Below, in pieces: positions 9,136 through 17,109 of a stretch of 64,000 nucleotides of DNA; position 1 is the stretch's first letter, and every line of letters starts with the position of its first letter. This DNA comes from Blautia sp. GTDB taxonomy: Bacteria; Bacillota; Clostridia; Lachnospirales; Lachnospiraceae. The stretch is taken from assembly GCA_017515325.1 (NCBI GenBank), contig JAFWGA010000013.1, forward strand, positions 186,001 to 250,000, in the 5' to 3' direction. A model generated the notes under the pieces. That model did no database searches and was not told the DNA's origin. It was given only the letters and a program-made list of their open reading frames with translations. The position numbers and the translations under genes were made by a program.

Positions 9136-10398
9136 GTGCTTGAAAATATACGCCTTGCCTTTCAGGGAATCTGGGCTCATAAAATGAGATCCTTTTTGAC
9201 CATGCTGGGTATCATTATCGGAATCGCGGCGATCATTGCCATTGTTTCAACGATCAAAGGGACAAGTGAGCAGATTAAAGAGAACCTGATCGGGGCGGGA
9301 AACAATACCGTCAGCATTGATCTGTATGATGGCGACAGTGTGTATAATCCCAATTGGAGTATGTCAAACGCAAAGCCGCCGCTTTTGACGGATGAACAAA
9401 AAGCAACCGTGCTGACGATAGATCATGTGGAGAAGGTTACCTTTTATTATAAGCAGGATAGTGTATACAATATCTACTACGGGGATAAAACCTTCCAGGG
9501 TGGTACCGTCCTGGGGATAGACCAGGAATATCTTGAGACAAACGGCTACAGTATCCGCTCCGGCAGAAATTTTATGCAGAGGGATTATGATACCTATAAA
9601 AAGGTCTGCCTGCTGGACAGCAATGCGACGGAAAATATTTTTCTGGGGAAGAATCCCATCGGTCAGGTCATAGAGATCGGCAGTGAACCCTTTACCGTAA
9701 TCGGGGTGATTCAGCAGAGCGAGAACTATGCGCTGAAGATTGAGTCTTATGAGGATTACCAGAATTATTATACCTCTGTGGCGGGAATCGTGATGATTCC
9801 CGATACGGACTGGCCTATTGTCTATCAGTTTGATATGCCGCAGAATCTGGTGATTAAAGCTGACAGTACGGACAACATGAGCAAAGCCGGCACGGATGCG
9901 GCGAAGCTGTTAAACGGCTATATTCCGATGACAGGGACAAAGAAAAGCAATTTTACCTATAAGGCCAATGACGTGATGGAACAGGTCAGGAACCTGCAGC
10001 AGCTTTCGGACAGTACCAACAATCAGCTGATCCTGATCGCCAGTATTTCTCTTCTGGTCGGTGGCATCGGCGTTATGAACATCATGCTGGTATCTGTTAC
10101 GGAGCGTACCAAGGAGATCGGACTGAAGAAGGCGATCGGAGCCAAGAAAAGTGTGATTCTGGGGCAGTTTTTGACCGAAGCCGCCGTGCTTACCAGCCTT
10201 GGCGGCATCATTGGCGTTGTCCTGGGCATAGGCCTGTCTTATCTGATGTCTCGGGTGAGTCAAACGCCTACTGCCATCAGTATGCCGGCTATTATGGTAT
10301 CTGTTGCCTTTTCGACATTGATCGGTGTCATATTTGGGCTTCTGCCTTCGGTGCAGGCGGCCAATCTGAACCCCATCGATGCGTTGAGGAGTGAATAA
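9136..10398 (+). CDS. ABC exporter permease, MacB/YknZ (FtsX) family
   Basis: Membrane subunit of the exporter. The layout is that of MacB: one N-terminal transmembrane helix (about residues 18-40, FLTMLGIIIGIAAIIAIVS), a large extracytoplasmic MacB-PCD domain (about 45-285), and three C-terminal helices (about 290-310, 345-370, 380-405). The ending LNPIDALRSE is characteristic of this family, as is TERTKEIGLKKAIGAKK, the cytoplasmic coupling loop. Translation starts at GTG (9136) with AGGGGTGG just upstream, four bases after the adaptor-2 stop. MacB-type systems act as mechanotransmitters exporting peptides, toxins or lipophilic compounds; the substrate cannot be read from the sequence. Confidence 0.93.
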   Translation: MLENIRLAFQGIWAHKMRSFLTMLGIIIGIAAIIAIVSTIKGTSEQIKENLIGAGNNTVSIDLYDGDSVYNPNWSMSNAKPPLLTDEQKATVLTIDHVEKVTFYYKQDSVYNIYYGDKTFQGGTVLGIDQEYLETNGYSIRSGRNFMQRDYDTYKKVCLLDSNATENIFLGKNPIGQVIEIGSEPFTVIGVIQQSENYALKIESYEDYQNYYTSVAGIVMIPDTDWPIVYQFDMPQNLVIKADSTDNMSKAGTDAAKLLNGYIPMTGTKKSNFTYKANDVMEQVRNLQQLSDSTNNQLILIASISLLVGGIGVMNIMLVSVTERTKEIGLKKAIGAKKSVILGQFLTEAAVLTSLGGIIGVVLGIGLSYLMSRVSQTPTAISMPAIMVSVAFSTLIGVIFGLLPSVQAANLNPIDALRSE

Positions 10399-10488
10399 AA
10401 TGCCTGCCTGTGGATTCGTTACCCGTGCCTGTGATACGGTTGCAAGAGAAAAGGGTGCGAAGCCACAGACAGTGTATGGAGGTTTTTC

Positions 10489-12255
10489 ATGAGCTTATTA
10501 TGGGAAATGATGGAAGAGGAGTTGGCGGGAGCCTTTGAGAAAGCCGGATACGATCCCGCCCTGGCAAAGGTTGTAGTTTCTAACCGGCCGGACTTATGCG
10601 AATTTCAGTGCAACGGGGCTATGGCCGGCGCAAAAGCATATCATAAAGCTCCTCTGGGAATTGCCCAGGAGGTGGTAAATGGGCTGGCCGGCAGCCGGGT
10701 TCTGGAGAATGTCCAGGCAGTGAAGCCGGGATTTATCAACTTTGACGTACAAGGGCAGGTTTTGGCAAAGCTTCTGGATCGCATGGAGAAGATGGACCGC
10801 TTTGGGGCGGCAAAAGAAGGAGAGCCGGAAAAGATACTGATGGATTACGGCGGTCCGAATGTGGCCAAGCCTCTTCATGTAGGACACCTGCGCTCGGCAA
10901 TTATTGGCGAGAGCATCAAGAGAATTTGCCGTTACATGGGAGACGAAGTGATCGGGGATATTCACCTGGGAGACTGGGGGCTTCAGATGGGGCTCATTAT
11001 TGCCGAGCTGGAGAGGACAAACCCTGAGCTTCCCTATTTTGATGCCGCCTTTGAGGGGGAGTATCCCGAGGAAGCGCCCTTTACCATTTCAGACCTGGAG
11101 GAAATCTATCCCAGAGCCAGCGCAAAATCCAAGGAAGACGAAGAATTCCGACGGACGGCGATGGAGGCGACGCACAGGATGCAGCAGGGAGAGCGGGGAT
11201 ATCTCGCTCTTTTCCGGAAAATTGTCAAGGTGTCTGTTGAGGATCTGAAGAAAAATTATGATGCTCTGAATGTTTCCTTTGATCTGTGGAAGGGCGAGTC
11301 TGATGTTCAGAAGTACATCCCGGATATGATCAGAAAGATGCGGCAGAAGGGTCTGGCCTATGAGGACCAGGGGGCGTTGGTAGTCGACGTAAAGGAGGAA
11401 GGGGATAGCAAGGAGGTTCCTCCCTGTATGCTGTTGAAATCAGACGGGGCAGCTTTGTATACCACTACCGATTTGGCTACTCTGGTGGAGCGCATGCAGC
11501 TGTATGCCCCGGACGAGATTCTCTATATCGTGGACAAGAGACAGGAGCTTCACTTCGTCCAGGTTTTCCGCTGTGCGAGAAAGGCGGGGATCGTTCCGGA
11601 CGGAACGCATCTGCAGTTTCTTGGTTTTGGCACCATGAATGGCAAGGACGGTAAACCTTTCAAGACCAGAGAAGGCGGTGTCATGCGGCTGGAGAATCTC
11701 ATCCGGGAGATCGAGGAGGAGATGTATGCCAAGATTGTGGAGAATCGCAGTGTGAAGGATACGGATGCCGGAAAGACTGCGAAACAGGTGGGACTGGCTG
11801 CGATAAAATACGGTGATCTTTCTAATCAGGCGTCCAAGGATTATGTCTTTGATGTGGAGAGGTTTACTTCTTTTGAGGGAAATACGGGGCCCTATATTCT
11901 GTATACCATTGTTCGGATTAAATCGATCCTTGCCAAGTATGAGGAAGCTGACCGCAAGATCCCGGAAGAGGATCTGCTTGCGCCGGCCAGTGAAAGCGAG
12001 AAGGCTTTGATGCTTGCCTTGACGGGATATCCGCAGGCGATCGAGAGTGCCTATGCCGAAAGGGCGCCTCACCGGCTCTGTGCTTATCTGTATGAGACCG
12101 CAAATGCCTTTAACCGCTTTTATCATGAGACGAAAATCCTTTCGGAGGAGGACGAGAAGCGGAGAGCATCGTATATCAGGTTGATCATTCTGACAAAGAA
12201 GATGCTGGAGATCGGCATTGATCTGTTAGGATTTTCTGCGCCGGAACGGATGTAG
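10489..12255 (+). CDS. argS: Arginyl-tRNA synthetase
   Basis: Class I synthetase charging tRNA-Arg. The 588-residue product has the ArgRS N-terminal add-on domain (VVVSNRPDLCEFQCNGAMAGA), the HIGH motif as HVGH at residues 130-133 (PLHVGHLRSAII), the catalytic core, and a C-terminal anticodon-binding helical domain (SYAERAPHRLCAYLYETANAFNRFYHETKIL-type sequence, residues about 500-550). A canonical KMSKS is not evident; many ArgRS have a relaxed version, here around GTMNGKDGKPFKTREGG. The start follows TGGAGG. It is transcribed alone or as the distal gene of the exporter operon (90-base gap) and ends at a strong terminator. Confidence 0.96.
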   Translation: MSLLWEMMEEELAGAFEKAGYDPALAKVVVSNRPDLCEFQCNGAMAGAKAYHKAPLGIAQEVVNGLAGSRVLENVQAVKPGFINFDVQGQVLAKLLDRMEKMDRFGAAKEGEPEKILMDYGGPNVAKPLHVGHLRSAIIGESIKRICRYMGDEVIGDIHLGDWGLQMGLIIAELERTNPELPYFDAAFEGEYPEEAPFTISDLEEIYPRASAKSKEDEEFRRTAMEATHRMQQGERGYLALFRKIVKVSVEDLKKNYDALNVSFDLWKGESDVQKYIPDMIRKMRQKGLAYEDQGALVVDVKEEGDSKEVPPCMLLKSDGAALYTTTDLATLVERMQLYAPDEILYIVDKRQELHFVQVFRCARKAGIVPDGTHLQFLGFGTMNGKDGKPFKTREGGVMRLENLIREIEEEMYAKIVENRSVKDTDAGKTAKQVGLAAIKYGDLSNQASKDYVFDVERFTSFEGNTGPYILYTIVRIKSILAKYEEADRKIPEEDLLAPASESEKALMLALTGYPQAIESAYAERAPHRLCAYLYETANAFNRFYHETKILSEEDEKRRASYIRLIILTKKMLEIGIDLLGFSAPERM

Positions 12256-12277
12256 GGGAAAACCGGCTGTTATTTTC

Positions 12278-12306
12278 GAGGGACAGAGAACTGTCCCTCT
12301 TTTTTT
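12278..12306 (+). terminator. Rho-independent terminator of argS
   Basis: A perfect 9-bp stem, GAGGGACAG and CTGTCCCTC, with a GAA-type four-base loop, is followed by seven T. Confidence 0.92.
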
Positions 12307-12423
12307 GTGCCTTATTGTGAAAAGGGAGAGCTCAGGATCATTATCGTACTGATCACGCGGTTTTTGTCGTTTCTCGGTCGAAACCGTAAATCATTCCGAT
12401 CATTTGTTAAATTCTGAATCAGT

Positions 12424-12454
12424 TTGTGACCGGTGAAGACAATGATAGTAAAAT
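12424..12454 (+). promoter_or_regulatory. Possible promoter of the kinase gene
   Basis: TTGTGA and TAAAAT are separated by 19 bases, longer than ideal. No better candidate lies between the argS terminator and the kinase start. Confidence 0.3.
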
Positions 12455-12529
12455 AAGGTAACGGCAAAGCGCCGGCAGATACAGATAGAGAAGGATAAGG
12501 TCAGGAAGCAAAGCTGAGGAAGGTGGATT

Positions 12530-13792
12530 GTGAGGGATCGAATTGGGCTTGTGCTGAAGGATAGGTTTTGCCTGGTGGAGAAGCTGGGCCAGGGCGGTGG
12601 GGGGAGTGTGTATCGAGCCAGGGATCTGGAGCTGGGAGTGGAATGGGCGGTGAAGGAAATTCCTGGCCCGAAAAAAACGGAGGGCAGGATGCTCTGCCGC
12701 CTTTCGCATCCTTCTATTCCCAGAATGGTCGCCTTTGTCCAAACGGAGGAGGCTTGCTTTCTGGTTATGGAGCTGATCAAAGGCAGAACCCTCCAGGCCA
12801 TTCTTGAGGAAAGGGGAAGCCTTTCTCCGGAAGGCTGCATACTCTGCGCACAGACGATCCTGGAGCTTCTGGTCTACCTCCATGGGCACAGACCGCCTAT
12901 TATTTTTGGTGATATCAAGCCTGCGAATATCATGCTATCCGATGCGGGAAAGCTATATCTGGTTGACTTCGGCAGTGCGGTTCTGGATTATCAGAGGGAG
13001 AACCTGGTCTGTGAAGGTACTCCCGGGTTTGCAGCTCCGGAGCAGTTTGAGGGGAACATACAGCCGGCCAGTGATCTTTACGCACTTGGCAAGACGCTGC
13101 TGTGCCTTTCGGGAAAGGCAAGGTGGAGCATAGCCTTTCTCCATCCTCGCTGGTACGGATTTATCCGTAAGTGCAGCAGGATAAAGCCGGAGCAGCGTTT
13201 TCGTGATGCCGGTTCTGCCCTGGCGGCACTCAAGCGGCTGAAAAGTGCCAAAGACAGCAGAAAATTTGTATTAAGCGGAATGGCAGCAGGTCTGGCTTCC
13301 GTCATTTTGGCCGGGATATATCTTTTCACTTTTTCAGGAGAGGAGACCTTTTGGGAGGGACTGAAGAAGGCAACGGAGTATTATATCGAAGCAGAAGCCT
13401 GTGATGAAAAAAACAATACCATGGAGGAGACGGAGCCGTCAGAGCAGTCCGGACATCCGGCCGGGTATACCGTGGATTTCGCCGGGATACAGAAGCAGCT
13501 TCAGGACTTGCTGAAAATCTATCCCCAAGAAAAAGAACAAAGAAGGCTCCTGCTGACGCTCGCGGCAAATGCAGAGCTTTCCGGTGACATGGGCCTGGCA
13601 TCCTTTTACTATGAACAGCTCCTGTTGTATCATGAGCCTGACGCAGAGGCTTACACTGCCTATGGCCTGTTTCTTCTGCGCCAGGGACAGACCGCATTAA
13701 GCCACCAGCTGTGGGATCAATATCAGAACAAGCAGGGGGAAAAGGGAGAAGGACACGAGTATGACCTGTGGAAATCCAGGCTTCAGAACTGA
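12530..13792 (+). CDS. Membrane-anchored Hanks-type Ser/Thr protein kinase with extracytoplasmic TPR-like tail
   Basis: The N-terminal domain (about residues 1-240) is a protein kinase: glycine loop LGQGGGGSVY (19-28), AVKE with Lys42, catalytic loop FGDIKPAN with Asp128, VDFG with Asp146, and AAPEQF. The usual His-Arg before the catalytic Asp is Phe-Gly, making it a non-RD kinase that should not need activation-loop phosphorylation. The stretch from Lys42 to the alpha-C region is short. One membrane helix (about 246-268) follows, then about 150 extracytoplasmic residues with two helical repeats resembling TPRs (LLLTLAANAELSGDMGLASF and AYTAYGLFLLRQGQTALSH). There are no PASTA domains, so it is not PrkC/StkP. 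GTG start with a GAGGAAGGTGG site. The neighbouring Trp-rich protein gene may form an operon with it. Confidence 0.88.
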   Translation: MRDRIGLVLKDRFCLVEKLGQGGGGSVYRARDLELGVEWAVKEIPGPKKTEGRMLCRLSHPSIPRMVAFVQTEEACFLVMELIKGRTLQAILEERGSLSPEGCILCAQTILELLVYLHGHRPPIIFGDIKPANIMLSDAGKLYLVDFGSAVLDYQRENLVCEGTPGFAAPEQFEGNIQPASDLYALGKTLLCLSGKARWSIAFLHPRWYGFIRKCSRIKPEQRFRDAGSALAALKRLKSAKDSRKFVLSGMAAGLASVILAGIYLFTFSGEETFWEGLKKATEYYIEAEACDEKNNTMEETEPSEQSGHPAGYTVDFAGIQKQLQDLLKIYPQEKEQRRLLLTLAANAELSGDMGLASFYYEQLLLYHEPDAEAYTAYGLFLLRQGQTALSHQLWDQYQNKQGEKGEGHEYDLWKSRLQN

Positions 13793-13860
13793 TGCTTCAG
13801 GCTATGGGAAACGGACAAAAGGGTTGTATTCTGAGCCGTTGCTCTGTAAATGGGTAAAAA

Positions 13861-14934
13861 ATGAAAAGAGAAGAAAAAAAACATAGCATCGAGACGGCAA
13901 TGGTCGCCTTTGCCGCTGCGCTTATCTTTTTCTTGACAGGGACTAACGGAAGAACGCAGGAATTAGGAGGCTTCGAGGTAGATATATCTCCAGGAGATTA
14001 TCAGGGAGACGGCTCAGGCTGGTATGAAGGTGACGGGGATCAGAACGGACAGGAGATCTTTCAGGCGGGAGAAATGTCTCAGCCGACAGAAGATACAGCT
14101 TTATGGGAGAGCGACCAGTCTTTCGAACCGCTCTATTGGGCGGACCAGGAGCCGGAATATCCTGCCGAATGGGCAGAAGAGGGAGAAACAAGGGATGGGT
14201 CAGAACTGTCATACGTCACAGAGTGGCAACAGACAGATGATACGGCCGCCTGGATGGAACTCGAATCTGCAGCTACAGTCTGGCAGGAAAATGGTGACGC
14301 AGGCAGGGGGGAAGAATCGGCAGCAGACATCACCTTCTGGCAGCCGGCAGACACAACTGCCTGGCAGCAGGAAGAAAACCCTGCCGGGTGGCAGGAGGCG
14401 GAAACCGATGATATCAGCATTCTGATCATCAGTCCTGCTCTCTTTCCCCGGGAAGAGAAAGAAAAAGAAAATGCCGAGCCATTGATTCTTCAGTTGAAAA
14501 AGCCGCAGTCTTATCATGATCCTTCCGCTTCCGATCATATCCCAACATCACCACCCCTCCTTGCTTCCTCAGATCCGACGAGATCTCCCGAGCAAGGAAA
14601 CGAGGATAGGGATCTCATCCTGTCACCCATCCCCAGAGTCTTGTCATCTGATTCGCAGGAAAATGAATCTTCACACTTTGTTCCGTCTGCCCAAGCAGAG
14701 TATTCTTTCCATCTCCCGTTTCCGGAAATATCCGACAAAATAAAAATATCTGTGAACACAGACTGTTCTGTATTCCCGGTCTCTTTCCGAATAGACGACA
14801 GGGAAATTCCCTGGTATTGGGTGGGTCATACCCTGACAGCCGACCTTGATTCTGCAGAGCATCCCAGGCTTGTCACCCTGACGGCAATTGTAGAAGGAAA
14901 TGCATTGTATCGCCAGACCTGGTCATTAGAGTAA
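13861..14934 (+). CDS. Unrecognised Trp-rich acidic surface protein
   Basis: I do not recognise a family. An N-terminal hydrophobic helix (about residues 12-28) after a charged start indicates a signal peptide or anchor. Residues about 35-185 are strongly acidic and contain ten Trp (54, 82, 93, 104, 122, 131, 141, 160, 168, 177), usually as W followed by Q, A, M or E in an acidic context, like a degenerate repeat. A Ser/Pro-rich linker (about 215-275) follows, then a C-terminal module of about 80 residues with beta-strand-like pattern (SFRIDDREIPWYWVG, LVTLTAIVEG), perhaps Ig-like. It lies 68 bases after the kinase gene on the same strand with no terminator between. The ribosome binding site is weak (GGG then A-rich). 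Export and partnership with the kinase are inferred. Confidence 0.75.
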   Translation: MKREEKKHSIETAMVAFAAALIFFLTGTNGRTQELGGFEVDISPGDYQGDGSGWYEGDGDQNGQEIFQAGEMSQPTEDTALWESDQSFEPLYWADQEPEYPAEWAEEGETRDGSELSYVTEWQQTDDTAAWMELESAATVWQENGDAGRGEESAADITFWQPADTTAWQQEENPAGWQEAETDDISILIISPALFPREEKEKENAEPLILQLKKPQSYHDPSASDHIPTSPPLLASSDPTRSPEQGNEDRDLILSPIPRVLSSDSQENESSHFVPSAQAEYSFHLPFPEISDKIKISVNTDCSVFPVSFRIDDREIPWYWVGHTLTADLDSAEHPRLVTLTAIVEGNALYRQTWSLE

Positions 14935-15008
14935 TTTTGCCCCGTTTATGGCAGCCTGCTGCCCGGGGAGGATCGTGCCTGCCCCTTTTCCGCCTGTTCG
15001 GTGACCAT

Positions 15009-15058
15009 AAGGTTGCGATGCTATGACTGGCTCGATCCAGGCAGAACATCGCATCCTT
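15009..15058. other. Long hairpin upstream of the rpmG promoter
   Basis: AAGGTTGCGATG (15009-15020) and CATCGCATCCTT (15047-15058) form a 12-bp stem with one mismatch, with a nested CTGG/CCAG helix. No clear T-run follows, so this is not an obvious terminator. The rest of 14935-15091 is GC-rich with no gene I can support. Confidence 0.45.
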
Positions 15059-15091
15059 ACCAGGCCACAGGTCGAACTTTTTGAAAAAGAC

Positions 15092-15121
15092 TTGACTTCC
15101 TGCACCGACCTATGCTACTAT
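15092..15121 (+). promoter_or_regulatory. Promoter of the rpmG-secE-nusG-rplK-rplA operon
   Basis: TTGACT (15092-15097), an 18-base spacer and TACTAT (15116-15121). The transcript would carry a leader of about 110 bases before rpmG. Confidence 0.65.
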
Positions 15122-15140
15122 AACCCGGTGACGATAAAGA

Positions 15141-15201
15141 AGGTCTTTTTTTTATGCCCAAAACCGGGAGCGGATACCCGAAAAGCAAAAAGAAAAGACC
15201 T
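15141..15201 (+). promoter_or_regulatory. Leader hairpin of the rpmG operon
   Basis: AGGTCTTTT (15141-15149) can pair perfectly with AAAAGACCT (15193-15201). The left arm runs into eight T, so alternative foldings and an attenuation role are conceivable but unproven. Confidence 0.35.
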
Positions 15202-15234
15202 CAGAACGGATAATGGAAAATGGAGGTGGAAAAC

Positions 15235-15384
15235 GTGCGTGTAAGGATTACATTGGCATGCACTGAGTGCAAACAACGCAATTACAATACGACTAAAGAA
15301 AAGAAAAACCATCCGGATAGACTTGAGACAAAAAAATACTGCAAGTTCTGCCAGAAGCACACCATGCATAAGGAAACAAAATAA
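15235..15384 (+). CDS. rpmG: 50S ribosomal protein L33
   Basis: A 49-residue protein too short for most ORF calls. The translation begins [12 protein letters not shown] from a GTG start with GGAGGTGG just upstream, and has the two Cys pairs (CTEC and CKFC) of the zinc-binding L33 form, plus the family pattern [16 protein letters not shown]33 sits at the 50S E-site region. Its place directly before secE-nusG is the standard Firmicute arrangement, and it is the first gene of the operon here. Confidence 0.95.
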   Translation: MRVRITLACTECKQRNYNTTKEKKNHPDRLETKKYCKFCQKHTMHKETK

Positions 15385-15452
15385 GCTTTTCCCGTCAGCA
15401 AATGCTTACCCTTTGCCATATCGGTAAAGAGTCGGACAATAAGAGGTGAAAT

Positions 15453-15668
15453 ATGGCAGAAGAAAAAAAGGCCCCTGTCAAAAAGAAAGACCAGGGTGCC
15501 AAAACCTGGTTTGACGGCCTTAAGGCCGAGTTTAAGAAAATAGTCTGGACGGATCGCCCGACCTTAGTCAAACAGACCATCGTTGTAACGGTGATCACCA
15601 TCATCATGGGCGCCCTGATCAGTATCATGGACGCAGGGATTCTGGGAGTCCTGAATGTTCTTATCTGA
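15453..15668 (+). CDS. secE: Preprotein translocase subunit SecE
   Basis: A 71-residue single-span SecE of the short Gram-positive type. After a Lys-rich cytoplasmic start, the amphipathic helix carries the family signature (LKAEFKKIVWTDRPTLVKQT), followed by one transmembrane helix (about residues 42-66). It stabilises SecY in the translocon. AGAGGTG precedes the ATG. It lies between rpmG and nusG, as in most bacteria. Confidence 0.96.
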   Translation: MAEEKKAPVKKKDQGAKTWFDGLKAEFKKIVWTDRPTLVKQTIVVTVITIIMGALISIMDAGILGVLNVLI

Positions 15669-15687
15669 AAAGGAAAGGGTGGGTCAT

Positions 15688-16494
15688 ATGGCAGAAGATC
15701 TCAGAGAAGAAAGCCCCATGGACAGTCTGACGGCAGAAGATGCCGCAGAACCGGATGAATGGCAGGCAGAAGTCTTTTCAGAAACAGATAAAGCACAAGA
15801 GAATTTTTCGCAAGAGAATTTTTCGATAGAAGATTTCTCTCAGGAGAATATCTCCGAAGAAAATGCTTCCCGCAAAGAAAGTAAACTGCCAGAAGATCCG
15901 GACTCAAAAAGCCCTCAGTCAGAGGATGTACCTCATCTGGTACCGGAATGGTTTATTGTGCATACCTACTCCGGCTATGAGAACAAAGTGAAACTGAATA
16001 TTGAGAAGACGATCAAAAACCTCGACAGAACCATCGATGGACGCAGGCTGGAGGATTGGATTCTGGAGGTCAGGGTGCCGCTGGAGGATGTAACAGAGTT
16101 CAAAAACGGAGTGAGAAAAGAGATACAGCGGAAACTGTATCCCGGATATGTATTTCTCCGGGTCATGGTCAGCTCACAAAGCAGATCCATGAATGATGAT
16201 ATCTGGTATATCGTTCGCAATACCCGTGGCGTGACAGGCTTTGTCGGCCCCGGTTCCAAACCTATCCCTTTGACGAAGGAAGAGATCAATGCTCTTCTGA
16301 AAACCAAGAAGGAGATAGAGCTTGACTTCGAGCCGGGTGATACCGTAGAGCTGATCAATGCCGGCGTAGAAAATATGACGGGGGTAGTGGCTTCCATCGA
16401 CAAAGAAAATGAAAAAGTCTATGTATATGTCAGCTATTTTGCAGGCCGCGAGACCGAGGTTGAGCTGAGCTTCTCAGATGTCAGGAAGATCTGA
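15688..16494 (+). CDS. nusG: Transcription factor NusG with an acidic N-terminal extension
   Basis: NusG binds the RNA polymerase clamp and modulates pausing and termination. The NGN domain starts only at about residue 85 (EWFIVHTYSGYENKVK) and continues through YPGYVFLRV and the conserved VRNTRGVTGFVG; the KOW domain (FEPGDTVELINAGVENMTG) closes the protein. The first 84 residues are an added, acidic, low-complexity stretch with imperfect repeats (ENFSQENFSIEDFSQENIS). I chose the ATG at 15688, preceded by GGAAAGGGTGGG; an ATG 33 bases upstream overlaps secE and has no ribosome binding site. The extension is not part of textbook NusG and its role is unknown. Confidence 0.95.
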   Translation: MAEDLREESPMDSLTAEDAAEPDEWQAEVFSETDKAQENFSQENFSIEDFSQENISEENASRKESKLPEDPDSKSPQSEDVPHLVPEWFIVHTYSGYENKVKLNIEKTIKNLDRTIDGRRLEDWILEVRVPLEDVTEFKNGVRKEIQRKLYPGYVFLRVMVSSQSRSMNDDIWYIVRNTRGVTGFVGPGSKPIPLTKEEINALLKTKKEIELDFEPGDTVELINAGVENMTGVVASIDKENEKVYVYVSYFAGRETEVELSFSDVRKI

Positions 16495-16559
16495 TCATCA
16501 CTACCCGTATTGTCCCTGACAAGGCTTCCTTACGACAGCCCGAAGACAGGGAAACGAAA

Positions 16560-16590
16560 GTGGGAGGGATTTACTCCCGCCAATACCACA
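16560..16590 (+). promoter_or_regulatory. Leader hairpin before rplK, probable L1-type autoregulatory site
   Basis: GTGGGAGGG and CTCCC fold into an inner helix; GTGG and CCAC close an outer helix, leaving an asymmetric loop that contains GCCAATA. Almost the same sequence recurs before rplA at 17069-17097. Ribosomal protein L1 is known to repress the L11-L1 operon by binding a leader of this shape; assignment here is inference from position and shape. Confidence 0.6.
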
Positions 16591-16605
16591 TAGGAGGTGC
16601 CTAAT

Positions 16606-17031
16606 ATGGCAAAAAAAGTTACAGGTTATATCAAATTGCAGATTCCGGCAGGCAAGGCTACTCCTGCTCCTCCGGTAGGCCCGGCCCTTGGCCAGCACGG
16701 CGTCAATATTGTACAGTTTACAAAGGAATTCAATGCCCGGACAGCAGATCAGGGTGATCTGATCATTCCGGTAGTCATTACCGTCTATGCCGACAGAAGC
16801 TTTTCCTTTATCACCAAGACACCGCCCGCAGCTGTTCTTCTTAAGAAGGCAGCCAACATCAAATCCGGTTCCGGTGTCCCCAACAAGCAGAAGGTGGCAA
16901 AGGTCACAAAGGCTCAGGTGCAGGAGATCGCTGAGCTGAAGATGAAGGATCTGAACGCAGCGTCTGTGGAAGCCGCTATGAGCATGATCGCAGGTACCGC
17001 ACGCAGCATGGGTATCGAGGTCGTCGACTGA
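16606..17031 (+). CDS. rplK: 50S ribosomal protein L11
   Basis: A 141-residue L11 of normal length, a component of the GTPase-associated centre of the 50S subunit. Signatures are [26 protein letters not shown] near the N-terminus (residues about 10-35, given only in part) and the C-terminal rRNA-binding domain ([10 protein letters not shown]). The ATG at 16606 follows TAGGAGGTG; a GTG three codons upstream would start inside that site. It precedes rplA, as in nearly all bacteria. Confidence 0.97.
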   Translation: MAKKVTGYIKLQIPAGKATPAPPVGPALGQHGVNIVQFTKEFNARTADQGDLIIPVVITVYADRSFSFITKTPPAAVLLKKAANIKSGSGVPNKQKVAKVTKAQVQEIAELKMKDLNAASVEAAMSMIAGTARSMGIEVVD

Positions 17032-17068
17032 GTTGTCAGACTGCTTCCCGTCCAAAAGGCATAGAAGA

Positions 17069-17097
17069 GTGGGAGGGTTTTTCCCGCCAATACCACA
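17069..17097 (+). promoter_or_regulatory. Leader hairpin before rplA, near copy of the rplK leader
   Basis: GTGGGAGGG, a T-rich loop and CCCGCCAATACCACA repeat the 16560-16590 motif with only a shorter loop; GGAGG of the rplA ribosome binding site follows directly, so folding or protein binding could block initiation. Confidence 0.6.
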
Positions 17098-17109
17098 GGA
17101 GGATAAAAA

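Noticed and set aside
15023-15244. 73-codon open frame ahead of rpmG
   Set aside because: It covers the promoter and leader and ends within rpmG in another frame; the L33 reading frame is the real one.
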